Part shown: piece by piece, positions 31,001 to 39,593 of the stretch
Layout: every line of letters starts with the position of its first letter
Position numbering within the stretch: the stretch's first letter is position 1
Assembly (NCBI GenBank): GCA_025359125.1
Contig: JANYHI010000046.1
Coordinates: 62,001 to 126,000 of the forward strand
DNA length: 64,000 nucleotides
Direction: 5' to 3'
Source of the DNA: Cytophagales bacterium
GTDB taxonomy: Bacteria; Bacteroidota; Bacteroidia; Cytophagales; Cyclobacteriaceae
Translations under genes and position numbers: made by a program
Notes under the pieces: model-generated
The model's database searches: none
What the model was told of the DNA's origin: nothing
The model's input: only the letters and a program-made list of their open reading frames with translations

Positions 31001-33025
31001 ATTGGGAGTGAAAGTAAAGATTGGACAACCACTTCATTCTCATTTATTAAAAATGGAGTAGAAGGGTGGGGCCAACTAAAATTTCAGCAGATGATTGATA
31101 ACAGCGTGGTGGGGCTGCTAAAAGATTTACCTCTTCAAAAAATTAATTATCTGGAAACTACGGTGCCAGTTTCGGTGGCAACGTACGGAAGTAATTTCCC
31201 ATCTCCACCACCCACGTCTATTAAGATTGATAATATAGAATACAACATTGCCTCGCAAGGGCAGCCTTGTCGCAATAACACAATTAATTTAGTAGCATTC
31301 AATAAAAACTCGGTGGTGCCATATGCTGGAATACCTTTTAATTTTCAAGATCCAAGAACGTGTGGAAGACAACCTCAATTAATTAATAGTTTTTTGCTTT
31401 CCGAATTAGAAACAGGTTTGGGAGACGACTTGGCAACTTATGTAGACAATATTCAAGAGAGTGATTCAGTAGTTATTTTTTCCATTGGTAATCCCGGGTA
31501 TCAATCGTGGTCTGCCAATGTGAAAAATAAGCTGGCAAATTTTGGAATCAGTCTAACGCAAATAAATGCGTTGCTTAACGGTGAACCACTTGTTATCCTT
31601 GGCAAGAAAGGAGGTACTGTAGGATATGCCAAGGTTTATAGAAGCACTGCTTCTCCTACCGATCAGCAATCACTTACGATTTCAAAAACTATTACCGGAA
31701 GATATTCAAATGGCGTTGTGAAGTCCGGATTGATTGGTCCCGCTAAAGCATGGATTCAATTCATTCATCAAGCTGTGGAGATTCAAGCAAGCGATGTAGT
31801 TTCCTTTTCGATTTATGGACAGTCGTTAGCAGGAGCAGAAACTCTTTTGCAGGATAATATTTCAACTAATATTACGCTCAATTTTATTGACGCAAAAATC
31901 TATCCCTACCTGCGCGTGGAGATGAAAGTTAGTGATGATATTAATCTTACGGCAGCTCAGTTGCGAAAATGGATTATTCAATATGAATCTGTTGCCGAGG
32001 GTATTTTGGTTTATAAGAGCTCACTTGATCTGCAAACTGTGCCCGAGGGACAGAATTTTACAGCGCAGTATGGATTTGTTAATTATTCAGATAAAATATT
32101 TTCAGGTGAGCTTCTGGTGAAAAGTACGGTGCTCACTAAACAATCGGGTGCTAATCTAGTTTCAGATTTTTTAATCTCGGCACCTCTACCTGGCGACACT
32201 TCTAAATTTTCTTTGACAATTGATTCACGCGCGAAATCAGGATTGAATGATATCACTGTCTTTGTTAATCCAAAGATTTTGCCTGAGCAGTACTATGATA
32301 ACAACGTACTAACGCTACCAGATTATTTACTAGTCTTGCCCGATAAAACTCCTCCACTTTTAGAAGTGAGAATTGATGGACGAATTATTTTAAATAACGA
32401 CTTTGTATCTAAAAACCCTACCATTGAAATTGAATTGAAAGATGAAAACCCTTTTCTTTTTAAAACCGATACTACAGGAATCAAATTTTTTTTAAAACGA
32501 CCTTGCGCCATAGTTGGCTGTACTTTCGAGCGCATTTATTTTAAGAGAAGCGATGTCATCTGGGTGCCCGCCTCGGCATCTCAAAATTTTTTAATTCAAT
32601 TTAAACCTATAAACCTAGCCGTTGGAAATTACACATTGCAGGTAGAGGCTGTTGATGCATCTGGGAACAAAAGCGGATCAAAACCGTATCTGGTGGATTT
32701 TCAGGTGAGCGATGATGTTGCAATTATTTTGAGATCCGTTTATCCTAATCCTTCAGTTGCCAATTTTTACTTCAGTTTTGTTTTAAGTGGCGATGCACTA
32801 CCTACTTTTTATTCACTTCAGATTTTTTCGCTCGATGGCAGGCAAATGAAAGAATTTACATCCAAGGATTTTGATATAGTTAATATTGGCACCAACACAC
32901 TTACTTGGGATGCGAGAGACTCCGGAGGCAGAGAAGTGCCGAATGGAATTTATATTTACCAGTTCAGCGTTACGGTAGGAGGAAAGAGCTCTCGACAGAA
33001 AGGCAAATTGCAGCTTACGAAATAA
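28076..33025 (+). CDS. porU2: PorU2-like C25-family T9SS peptidase with its own type A sorting domain
   Basis: This is about 1649 residues. A signal peptide (KAAIFFVFCLLSFSGFSQ) is followed by beta-rich domains and a gingipain-like C25 catalytic domain. The probable catalytic His636 is in FFGHSSPG and Cys670 in LINGCNAG, each with typical surroundings. Ig-like repeats follow, and a C-terminal T9SS type A sorting domain begins VYPNPSVANF and ends GKLQLTK. The layout matches the large PorU2-type putative sortases of T9SS bacteria rather than the shorter PorU. It presumably acts at the cell surface, processing secreted proteins. The start is uncertain: no ATG is in frame, TTG 28076 gives a good signal peptide but lies in a duplicated repeat, and the frame stays open to a GTG at 27962. 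Confidence 0.8.
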   Translation: MQWKARKAAIFFVFCLLSFSGFSQFSNSWINFSQSYYKVAVAKDGIYRITYTDLQSANFPVGSVDPRLIKLYHRGTEQAIFIQGEADAIFDASDFIEFYGQKNDGTLDKNLYKPASAQPHSYYNLYSDTTAYFLTYSLIPPAGKRMDSFSEVNVTNIPKEVYHYNTRLVVPVNAYSGGNTVNSELQYSYFDQGEGWMGSSIQQNQSIDYGVDLLVNPEPSGGLPKLELMLVGRDLFPHSAQILVGTSTSSLRQVSNVNFFGFENPVTTIDLNWSDIRSDGKITVRISTGAATNNRPQLSVAYVKIIQPQTFDFTDETEKNIRLSANAYNKSYIEITNPTASARLWDISNTDNVSTVGSRIVGGIFNAIVSGTSSSRNLLFSSVTRSPISIQAISFRSIVPAAHNFLIITNKALMKSSGAYSNVVKAYGGYRASVVGGKYDTLTITVDQLYNQFNYGETSSLAIYEFMKYMVAQGNPKFLFIIGKGRDIYSYSAYQRSAPPANEMKDLVHTAGLPGSDMAFTAGLGGTTYEPKVATGRLPASTPAQVAAYLNKIIETEAAPIADIWKKQGLHLSGGIQSFELPLFKSYVDGFKAIAKDNYWGGNITSIAKQESNPVQIINVSDQVNKGTNLITFFGHSSPGTIDIDIGFVTDPIMGYNNPGKYPAFLINGCNAGSFFTNGTIFGEDWMLAANKGARNFIAHSSFGFTSTLRYYSELFYRIGFGDSVFIKKGIGEIQQEVARQYLLTNGSDIYAITQIQQMVLLGDPAVKLFGTNKPDYAVENSGIILASLDGQPVTSLSNSFGIKIIRKNIGATGNIAVPVRIIRTLSNNTSKTYDSTFSNLFYQDTVVFKLKREANGAGVNEFTVVIDPLNTIKEISKLNNTATLIATLPSNSTKNLFPAALAITNKQSVSLVFQATDLISSTRDFQIQIDTVNTFNSPYLKSQTISAKVLARLPITLLSKDSATYYWRTKFDKPIGSESKDWTTTSFSFIKNGVEGWGQLKFQQMIDNSVVGLLKDLPLQKINYLETTVPVSVATYGSNFPSPPPTSIKIDNIEYNIASQGQPCRNNTINLVAFNKNSVVPYAGIPFNFQDPRTCGRQPQLINSFLLSELETGLGDDLATYVDNIQESDSVVIFSIGNPGYQSWSANVKNKLANFGISLTQINALLNGEPLVILGKKGGTVGYAKVYRSTASPTDQQSLTISKTITGRYSNGVVKSGLIGPAKAWIQFIHQAVEIQASDVVSFSIYGQSLAGAETLLQDNISTNITLNFIDAKIYPYLRVEMKVSDDINLTAAQLRKWIIQYESVAEGILVYKSSLDLQTVPEGQNFTAQYGFVNYSDKIFSGELLVKSTVLTKQSGANLVSDFLISAPLPGDTSKFSLTIDSRAKSGLNDITVFVNPKILPEQYYDNNVLTLPDYLLVLPDKTPPLLEVRIDGRIILNNDFVSKNPTIEIELKDENPFLFKTDTTGIKFFLKRPCAIVGCTFERIYFKRSDVIWVPASASQNFLIQFKPINLAVGNYTLQVEAVDASGNKSGSKPYLVDFQVSDDVAIILRSVYPNPSVANFYFSFVLSGDALPTFYSLQIFSLDGRQMKEFTSKDFDIVNIGTNTLTWDARDSGGREVPNGIYIYQFSVTVGGKSSRQKGKLQLTK

Positions 33026-33102
33026 GTTGAAATCTTAATTGCTCGTCCCTGTAACTCTATTGCCGTCAATCTAACAATCGTAGTCTCAGGTTTTTACTTA
33101 CC

Positions 33103-33110
33103 TACATTTG
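33103..33110 (+). promoter_or_regulatory. Candidate -7 promoter box for the M13 peptidase gene
   Basis: TACATTTG fits TAnnTTTG and ends 21 bases before ATG 33132. Confidence 0.4.
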
Positions 33111-33131
33111 TTGACATAATAACGAATAGAT

Positions 33132-35183
33132 ATGATTACACTATTACAAATGAATAATCGGGCAATTTTTTCCGCACTTATTCTCTTTTTCGGATCGGTT
33201 GCCATTGCCCAGCAAGAGCCTGGAAAAGCAAAGTTGATTGATCCAACTAACATGGATTTTACCGCCAAGCCGGGAGAAGATTTCAGAGCATACGCGGGTG
33301 GCATTTGGTTGAAGAACAATCCGGTTCCTGCCAAAGAAACAAACTGGGGTAGCTTCACCATCCTCCGCGATTTTAATGTGAAGGCCGTACGTGAAATATT
33401 AAATCAGGCTGCGGCCGATAGAAATGCAGCTCCAGGTTCCGTAAAAAAACGTGTAGGCGATTTTTATACCGCTGCAATGGATAGCATTACCATAGAACAG
33501 TTGGGCAACCGACCTGTCCTTCCTGATTATTTACGTGCAGGTTCTGTACAAACTACTGCGCAGCTAATAGATGAAATTGTTTACATGCGTACCAACGGAA
33601 TTGGCAACCCTCTTTTTGGATTTTTTGTAGGACAAGATCGCAAGCATCCACAAGTGATGGTCGCTCAGTTTTCGCAAGGAGGAACATCTTTGCCAGATCG
33701 TGACTATTATTTGAAAGACGATGCTCGCTCAAAGAAAATACAGGCTGCGCATAGCAACTACATTGCTACTTTGTTTTCGTTAGTGGGCGAATCGGAAGAG
33801 AACTCAAGAAAAAAGGCAGCCACTATTTTTAACCTCGAGAAGAAATTAGCAGCAGCACAAATGAGTCGCGTGCAAATGCGTGATCCATATAAAACATATA
33901 ATAAATTTTTAGTGGGCGATATCAATGCTAAATCACCCTCTGTTGATTGGGCAAATACGTTGGTAAAATTAAAGGCACCCGGTCAAGATAGCATTTTGAT
34001 AAACAATCCACGTTTTTTTGTGGTTGCCGATAGTTTGATAAAAGTTGTTCCGATAGCGGAATGGCAGACTTATTTGCAATGGAATGTATTGCGCTCGGCA
34101 GCTCCGTATTTAAGTAAAGCTTTTAGCGATGCTACCTTTGCCTACAATCAAACATTGAGCGGGCAAAAAGTGCAAACCCCACGTTGGCAGCGCATGTCTA
34201 ATTTAACAGATGGCACTATTGGTGAATTGCTCGGCCAACTTTATGTAGAGAAACATTTTAAGCCAGAGGCAAAGGCTCGCATGGACGAAATGATTAAGAA
34301 TTTGGTGAAGGCCTATGAGATCCGTATAAAAAAATTGGAGTGGATGAGTGATGTTACCAAGCAAAAGGCATTGGATAAACTAAAAGCATTTACTCCTAAG
34401 ATTGGATATCCTGAAAAGTGGCGGACGTATGAAGGATTGCAAGTTAACAGTAAAACATTTTTTGAAAACTTGCGCAGCGCGGGGCAGTGGGGTTACAATG
34501 ATATGGTGAGCCAGTTGGGTAAACCTGTAGATAAAATGAGATTTGGAATGACTCCCCCTACGGTAAACGCTTATTACAATCCGGTTAACAATGAAATTGT
34601 ATTTCCGGCTGGCATTCTTCAATACCCATTCTTCCACCCCGATGCGGATGATGCCTTTAACTATGGAGGCATCGGTGCAGTAATTGGTCATGAAATTTCT
34701 CATGGCTTTGATGACTCAGGAAGTCAATATGATAAAGATGGAACGCTTCGCAATTGGTGGACTGCGGAAGATTTGACAAAGTTTAAAGAGCGCGCTAAGC
34801 AATTGCAAGAGCAGTATGATGCTTACACAGTATTAGATTCTTTGCATGTAAACGGCAAGCTAACGCTGGGCGAAAATATTGGCGACCTGGGCGGATTGAA
34901 TGCTGCCTACGAAGCATTTAAGATGACACCTCAAGGCAAGTCGAATAAAAAGATTGATGGGTTTACACCTGACCAGCGCTTCTTTTTAGCGTGGGCGCAA
35001 GTGTGGCGCAGCAATACCTTGCCAGACACAAAAGCACAATTAATTGTTACCGATTCACATTCGCCAGCAGAGTATCGTACCATTGGGGCACCGGTAAATA
35101 TGGATGCGTGGTACAAAGCGTTTAATGTGCAACCCGGAAATAAATTATATAAAAAACCGGAAGACAGAATTAGAATTTGGTAA
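33132..35183 (+). CDS. Secreted M13 (neprilysin/PepO) family zinc metallopeptidase
   Basis: The 683-residue protein has a signal peptide (about 1-26, ending VAIAQ). It opens with the M13 N-terminal motif DFRAYAGGIWLKNNPVP and shows VNAYYNPVNNEIVFPAGIL. The zinc motif is HEISH (520-524) with the third ligand E581 in ENIGDLGG. NPVN and the C-terminal YRTIGAPVNMDAWYKAFNV also match. M13 enzymes are endopeptidases acting on short peptides in the periplasm or outside. All catalytic residues are present and the length is normal. An ATG six codons later (33150) is an alternative start. A terminator follows, and no operon partner is apparent. Confidence 0.95.
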   Translation: MITLLQMNNRAIFSALILFFGSVAIAQQEPGKAKLIDPTNMDFTAKPGEDFRAYAGGIWLKNNPVPAKETNWGSFTILRDFNVKAVREILNQAAADRNAAPGSVKKRVGDFYTAAMDSITIEQLGNRPVLPDYLRAGSVQTTAQLIDEIVYMRTNGIGNPLFGFFVGQDRKHPQVMVAQFSQGGTSLPDRDYYLKDDARSKKIQAAHSNYIATLFSLVGESEENSRKKAATIFNLEKKLAAAQMSRVQMRDPYKTYNKFLVGDINAKSPSVDWANTLVKLKAPGQDSILINNPRFFVVADSLIKVVPIAEWQTYLQWNVLRSAAPYLSKAFSDATFAYNQTLSGQKVQTPRWQRMSNLTDGTIGELLGQLYVEKHFKPEAKARMDEMIKNLVKAYEIRIKKLEWMSDVTKQKALDKLKAFTPKIGYPEKWRTYEGLQVNSKTFFENLRSAGQWGYNDMVSQLGKPVDKMRFGMTPPTVNAYYNPVNNEIVFPAGILQYPFFHPDADDAFNYGGIGAVIGHEISHGFDDSGSQYDKDGTLRNWWTAEDLTKFKERAKQLQEQYDAYTVLDSLHVNGKLTLGENIGDLGGLNAAYEAFKMTPQGKSNKKIDGFTPDQRFFLAWAQVWRSNTLPDTKAQLIVTDSHSPAEYRTIGAPVNMDAWYKAFNVQPGNKLYKKPEDRIRIW

Positions 35184-35200
35184 ACATTATCAAAAATGTA

Positions 35201-35230
35201 AAAATCCCCGATTAGAGTCGGGTTTTTTTT
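35201..35230 (+). terminator. Rho-independent terminator
   Basis: CCCGA (35208-35212) pairs with TCGGG (35219-35223) between A-run and T-run arms that extend the stem, ending in eight T. It closes the M13 gene and slightly overlaps the convergent SET gene's stop. Confidence 0.85.
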
Positions 35231-35645
35231 ATGCGTTTGATTTGCTGATTTTCCGTTGAAGCTGCCAAAACTCTTTTCCATAGCTAACGAATAGTTCTTC
35301 ACCTCTTTTAATTGAACGCTTAGATTCGATGTAGCATTTGTTGCCTTCGCTAACGTATTCGCAATTATTTTTCAATCCTAGCATGCGACTGAATCCACTA
35401 GCATCATTAGCATATCTTCCTACTGTATGGGTTGCTGGTAGTGCATCGATTACGGCATTTCGAGTAATGTACATCAGGTAGCCATTGTATCCGTCTAGAT
35501 GTTTAACATTTTTCCATTTGCACATTTTTCCTTTGTATTCTACAATGCGTGTGCCTTTCGCAATTTCTTTTTTGGTAAAGAGCCCTTTACCCGCATTTGG
35601 TAATTTTGATTTTTTGATGAACAGATATTTTTCTAACAACGCCAC
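35229..35645 (-). CDS. SET domain protein
   Basis: The 138-residue protein is a compact SET domain. The N-terminal SKLPNAGKGLFTKKEIAKGT and the central ATHTVGRYANDAS region are present. KNNCEY lies at the cofactor/knot position, and GEELFVSYGKEFW provides the Tyr-containing end. SET domains transfer methyl groups from S-adenosylmethionine to lysine; in bacteria such small forms are found in many phyla and their targets are mostly unknown. The usual NHS of the knot is replaced by ND, so activity is not assured. A heptad-repeat stretch fills the upstream gap. Confidence 0.85.
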   Translation of the reverse strand: MALLEKYLFIKKSKLPNAGKGLFTKKEIAKGTRIVEYKGKMCKWKNVKHLDGYNGYLMYITRNAVIDALPATHTVGRYANDASGFSRMLGLKNNCEYVSEGNKCYIESKRSIKRGEELFVSYGKEFWQLQRKISKSNA

Positions 35646-35694
35646 AACTTTGAACTCTAAACTTTAAACTCTGAACTCTGAACTCTGAATTAAC
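35645..35694 (-). repeat. Heptad intergenic repeat, seven copies of AACTYTR
   Basis: On the plus strand the units read aactttg, aactcta, aacttta, aactctg, aactctg, aactctg, aattaac. The reverse complement is the GAGTTTA-type heptad seen at 9821 and 16168. It fills the gap between two minus-strand genes exactly. Confidence 0.8.
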
Positions 35695-36081
35695 TTACTC
35701 TCCCTCAGAATAAAATTCAAGCAACGATCCAAAATAAGCATTCGTCCAGCCCTCTACAATATCATTGTAATCCTGATCAGGAATATTAGTGTGGCGCAAT
35801 TCAACAGAAGTTCCGTCATTATCTTCATGTAATTTGATTGTTACAATCGAAGATTCTTGCTGCTCGCCAAAGTACCATTGCTGAACAATTTTTTTTCCAG
35901 GATCGAATTCCAAATTTTTGCCAACAATGCTTCCATCCCACAGAGAGAATTCACTTTCTGGTTCGGTGCTCATCACGGCTTCCTCTCCCGACCATAAATG
36001 AATAGTATTGGCATTAGTAAGAGCCAGATATACATCATCGGGCGGTGCGGGTATAGAAAAATATTTTTTAAAATCTTTCAT
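35695..36081 (-). CDS. SRPBCC/AHSA1-like START-fold protein
   Basis: The 128-residue protein shows the SRPBCC pattern. An N-terminal strand and helix read FKKYFSIPAPPDDVYLALTN. Strands follow: IHLWSGEEAVMSTEPESEF, SLWDGSIVGKNLEFDPGKKIVQQW and SSIVTIKLHEDNDGTSVELRH. The long C-terminal helix is VEGWTNAYFGSLLEFY. AHSA1-like proteins bind hydrophobic ligands or assist chaperones; no ligand can be proposed. The longest frame begins at 36231 and overlaps the LRR gene's stop, but its first 50 residues are Cys- and Ser-rich without domain character, so ATG 36081 is chosen. Confidence 0.85.
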   Translation of the reverse strand: MKDFKKYFSIPAPPDDVYLALTNANTIHLWSGEEAVMSTEPESEFSLWDGSIVGKNLEFDPGKKIVQQWYFGEQQESSIVTIKLHEDNDGTSVELRHTNIPDQDYNDIVEGWTNAYFGSLLEFYSEGE

Positions 36082-36227
36082 GCTGCTTAAATAAAGTTGC
36101 AAGCTACATGTTTTCTTGCTACAACTATTTAAAATGATATCAGAAAATGAGAAAGCCATTAGGGGCAGACATCTCTTTAATTTACAACGCGACAAGAAAA
36201 GTAATACAATACTTGAAACTTGAGTAT

Positions 36228-38732
36228 TCACCTATAATACATCACACTACAGCCCGGGTGTGCTGTTTTGAAATTCTCAATCACTCGGTTAGAGATTCTT
36301 GTGTTAAAACATTTTAACGTTTTCAAGTTAAGATAGCTAAGTGATTCTAGTTTGTTGGCATTGGTATTTGAGCAATCGAAATATTCGAGCTTATCCAGTT
36401 TTGCCAGTGCTTCTAGCCTTTTAATTTGCGTGCCGGCACAGTTTAGTTTTTTCAATTTACTTAGTTGCCAGATCGGATAAATATCAGCAATGGGCGTGTT
36501 AGAGATATCGAGGTCTTCTAGGTCGGTGAAGAAATTGATCGATTCAATATTCATTAAAGGACTGCCTGTAATATGTAGTGTCTTTAACCACCGTAGACTT
36601 TCTATCGGTACTATTGAGGTGAGTGTTGTACCCGACAAACTCAACTCTCTCACTCGGATAAATTCATTAAGTGAGGAGAGATTATTTACGGCTGCATCTT
36701 TGCCACCCAACTTTGTCTGCTCTATCAGGCGATGTAGTTGTTCTGTAGAAGCGTTTTGTGTCATGCCATCTTGAGAAAGAAAAACTTCTCTCCAACTTTC
36801 CGATAGATTATTCCACCATTCCTTCAGACGATCGGATTTGTAAATCAAAATACATTTCGGATTCTTCTCTAGAAAACGTTCGGCTATAGCATCATTGATG
36901 GAAGTTTCATCGGCATATAGTTTTTCCAAAATAGGAAAGGAATTCAATTCCGCATTTTCAATTTTACTTTGATCTGCAAATAGTACTTTTAATTTAGGCA
37001 AGCGCGCTATTGGAGATAGATCTTTTATGGCTGTTTTTGCAACATTTAATTGTGTTAATTCTTTCAAGCCTGCTAGCGGAGATAAATCAGAGATGGCGGT
37101 TTTTTGCGCGATCAAGATTTTCAGTTTTGGAAGTTTTTGTAAGGCGCGCAGATCCGTTATATTTTGATCGCTTACATTAATGGAATCAATTTGTGAAATA
37201 CCCGCTAGCTCTTCTTTTGTGGGGGTTGCATTTATTCTAGAAGCTTTGCTCAGTATTTCTTTCCATGTATCTGAAATACCCGCCCACCAGCTCATCAAAT
37301 CTTTTGAATCGTATACCACCAATACTTTTGGGTTGGCATTCATAAAGGCTTCGGCCTGCGGCTGTTTAATCAACGATTGGTCGCAATATATTTTCTCAAG
37401 GTTCGGAAGATTGTGCACGGAACTTAAATCTGAAATGGAAGTATGATTGACGGACAATAATTTAAGAGCGGTGAGTTTGTTTGTTGAAGGCAATCTAGAC
37501 AATTGAGTGCTGTCAAGATTTATGATTGTCAAATCGCTGAGATTACTCAACGCACTTGCATCGGTAACAGGCGTATTGCTCAAATTCAATTCGGTAAGTT
37601 TTGTAAGAGATGCCATAGCTGAAATATCACTCACCTGTGTAGAAGCCAAATTCAAACTCAATAGTTGAGTAAGTTCTTTAACAGGCGAAATATCAGACAC
37701 GCGAGTGTTGGCCAAGCAAAATGATTGCAACTGTGGCAACTTTTGCGCAACTGAAATATCGGAAACAAAAGTGTTGCTAATGTCGAGCTTACTCAGGTTA
37801 ATAGCATTTTTTAATAGGGAAATGTCGTTAACGTTAGTCCGTGAGATAATGAGTTCCGTCAACTCACTATGATTTCGCAACGAGCTAATGTCTGTAACAG
37901 GCACGCCAGAAAGTTTTACTACAGTTAATTCGGTAAGTTGACTGAGTGGCTCAATATTGTGAATGAATATATTATTGCTAATGTCTATTTCGGTAAGAGA
38001 AGTAATTGTTTTTATGTCTGCCAGTTGTACACTATCCTCTCTTTGCTTGTTTATTTTCTGTTTGAAAACGTTTTGCCATTCTAACGAAAGTTGATTCCAC
38101 CAATTTTGAAGCGAGGCTCTCTCGTCAAAGGCATGGGTGTAGATACTTACAATTTTCAGATCTTGATCTTTGGGATTACAGTTTACCTCAATGAACCGCG
38201 GCATGGAGTTGTTTATCGGTTTACCATCAGATGTTATTCCATTTAGTTCACGCTTAAGAAAGACTTTATAGTACAACGCATCTGCCAACCTGCCAGACTC
38301 CATAATGGTATCAATCTTAAATTGAAACGTTACGTTTCTGAAAAAAAAGTCCACATCTTTTAAATAGGCCTTCGCGTCTTTATTGGTTGTTACTTCTCTT
38401 TTTTCATCCAGATCATCTTCAATCTGCACTTTACCATCGCGAAATATTTTTAAATAACTTTCGGTGATGATCACATCTTTGTCGCGCGTAGCAGTGCTCG
38501 CATTGCCTAGTGTATTGAGCAGGTATTCGAGAAACTTCACCATGTCGCGTACTTTCTCTTTTTGGTTAGTTGGCGCAGCTACTATTTTCTCTTCTTTCTT
38601 TTTGGAAGCTACTGGCTGTTTCTTTTGAATGGTGGGTTTATTTTTTTTTACAGGCTTGCGTTGCTGGGCTTCTGCGGAAAAGAGAATCAGCACTAGTGCG
38701 AATAAAATAAAAATTGGTCTACCGGCTTTCAT
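36228..38732 (-). CDS. Secreted modular leucine-rich-repeat protein
   Basis: The 834-residue protein has a signal peptide (about 1-22, ending SAEAQ), a Lys-rich linker to residue 50, and an N-terminal domain to about 205. Three blocks of 22-residue LRRs of the internalin-like kind (LTELNLSNTPVTDISAL pattern) occupy about 240-460, 510-610 and 690-815. The blocks are separated by a recurring linker with WWNQLSLEW (211), WWAGISDTW (482) and WWNNLSESW (639). The LRR blocks end in a similar closing unit (F..NP, F..NP and F..HP followed by a V/I-x-Y strand). LRR surfaces bind proteins or glycans, so a binding role in the envelope is likely. It is the last gene of a four-gene minus-strand operon and overlaps the gene before it by 14 bases. 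Confidence 0.82.
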   Translation of the reverse strand: MKAGRPIFILFALVLILFSAEAQQRKPVKKNKPTIQKKQPVASKKKEEKIVAAPTNQKEKVRDMVKFLEYLLNTLGNASTATRDKDVIITESYLKIFRDGKVQIEDDLDEKREVTTNKDAKAYLKDVDFFFRNVTFQFKIDTIMESGRLADALYYKVFLKRELNGITSDGKPINNSMPRFIEVNCNPKDQDLKIVSIYTHAFDERASLQNWWNQLSLEWQNVFKQKINKQREDSVQLADIKTITSLTEIDISNNIFIHNIEPLSQLTELTVVKLSGVPVTDISSLRNHSELTELIISRTNVNDISLLKNAINLSKLDISNTFVSDISVAQKLPQLQSFCLANTRVSDISPVKELTQLLSLNLASTQVSDISAMASLTKLTELNLSNTPVTDASALSNLSDLTIINLDSTQLSRLPSTNKLTALKLLSVNHTSISDLSSVHNLPNLEKIYCDQSLIKQPQAEAFMNANPKVLVVYDSKDLMSWWAGISDTWKEILSKASRINATPTKEELAGISQIDSINVSDQNITDLRALQKLPKLKILIAQKTAISDLSPLAGLKELTQLNVAKTAIKDLSPIARLPKLKVLFADQSKIENAELNSFPILEKLYADETSINDAIAERFLEKNPKCILIYKSDRLKEWWNNLSESWREVFLSQDGMTQNASTEQLHRLIEQTKLGGKDAAVNNLSSLNEFIRVRELSLSGTTLTSIVPIESLRWLKTLHITGSPLMNIESINFFTDLEDLDISNTPIADIYPIWQLSKLKKLNCAGTQIKRLEALAKLDKLEYFDCSNTNANKLESLSYLNLKTLKCFNTRISNRVIENFKTAHPGCSVMYYR

Positions 38733-39546
38733 ATAAAAACCTTTTCATCACCTCGGTATCTTTCGGTGTTTTCAATTCTACCAGATTAGAGATAAGCCAA
38801 CCTGTGTTATACCCAGATCGGTTAATATTCGTCAATTCAAAATACCATCCCTTCACTTGAAAGAAGTGAAACTTGATTTCGTTCACGGTTTTGTATTTCA
38901 AATTTCCTTTCTGCACTTCATAGAGGAACAGTGTAAGTTGATCGGGTACAAAACGTTTTATAGCATATTGACTAATACTGTCTGTGGTATTGAAGGCTTT
39001 ATGGAAATTCATGAAGTCTAGTTCATGGCTGAGGGGATGAAGAAATTTTCCAACTTTCGTGGTGTCGCGTTTAAATGATTTGATAAACGCATCCGCATAC
39101 ACATTACTGATCACCCATTTATATCCGAGTTGTGCCTTTTCCAATTCCATAAACAATGTGATGGCTTGTTCCTTTTCTTGAAAGGTAAAAGTTGTGCTTG
39201 TTTCGCAAAACCAATCTGTGCCGTGAAAATCTAGAAAAACAGGTGCGGATTTGTCCAGCACCTGTTTTGTAAACTGCGATTTTAATTCAGCACTCATGCC
39301 CTTGTTGGCGGCATCGAAAAGAATTTCTAGGTATTTTTTGCGAAGCTTGAGGGTGTGATACGGTTTGTCGTTTTCATAGTAGCGATCGCCCTTCTCATTT
39401 TCTTCTCCATTAAACCTTCTGAAAAATTGATTGACCTGTTTAGTCTGTGCATACAATTTGGGGTCATCCATGTCGCTTACCAGTTGGGCGCGGAGTGGCT
39501 GTATTAGCAGTAGGAACGGACACACAGTTAAAAAAAGAAATTTCAT
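38719..39546 (-). CDS. Secreted protein of unknown function (LRR operon, third gene)
   Basis: The 275-residue protein has a clear signal peptide (MKFLFLTVCPFLLLIQ then PLRAQ). I do not recognise the mature domain. Visible features are a central TDWFCETSTTFTFQEKEQAITLFMELEKAQLGYKW segment, a likely helix-strand arrangement and a C-terminal half rich in aromatic strands. ATG 39546 is used because the longer frame from 39585 places 13 polar residues before the signal. It overlaps the LRR gene by 14 bases and follows the previous gene by 47 bases, so the four genes are very probably one transcript whose products work together in the periplasm or outer membrane. Confidence 0.72.
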   Translation of the reverse strand: MKFLFLTVCPFLLLIQPLRAQLVSDMDDPKLYAQTKQVNQFFRRFNGEENEKGDRYYENDKPYHTLKLRKKYLEILFDAANKGMSAELKSQFTKQVLDKSAPVFLDFHGTDWFCETSTTFTFQEKEQAITLFMELEKAQLGYKWVISNVYADAFIKSFKRDTTKVGKFLHPLSHELDFMNFHKAFNTTDSISQYAIKRFVPDQLTLFLYEVQKGNLKYKTVNEIKFHFFQVKGWYFELTNINRSGYNTGWLISNLVELKTPKDTEVMKRFLYESR

Positions 39547-39593
39547 GTGTGAAGTAAAGTTAAATGGTTTTGCTTTCTTAACCATTTACTTTT

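Noticed and set aside
35645-35694. CRISPR-like array
   Set aside because: The units are 7 bases with no spacers and no cas genes nearby; it is a simple tandem heptad repeat.
35695-36231. Long form of the START-fold protein from 36231
   Set aside because: The first 50 residues are Cys/Ser-rich with no family match and overlap the LRR gene's stop; ATG 36081 starts exactly at the domain.
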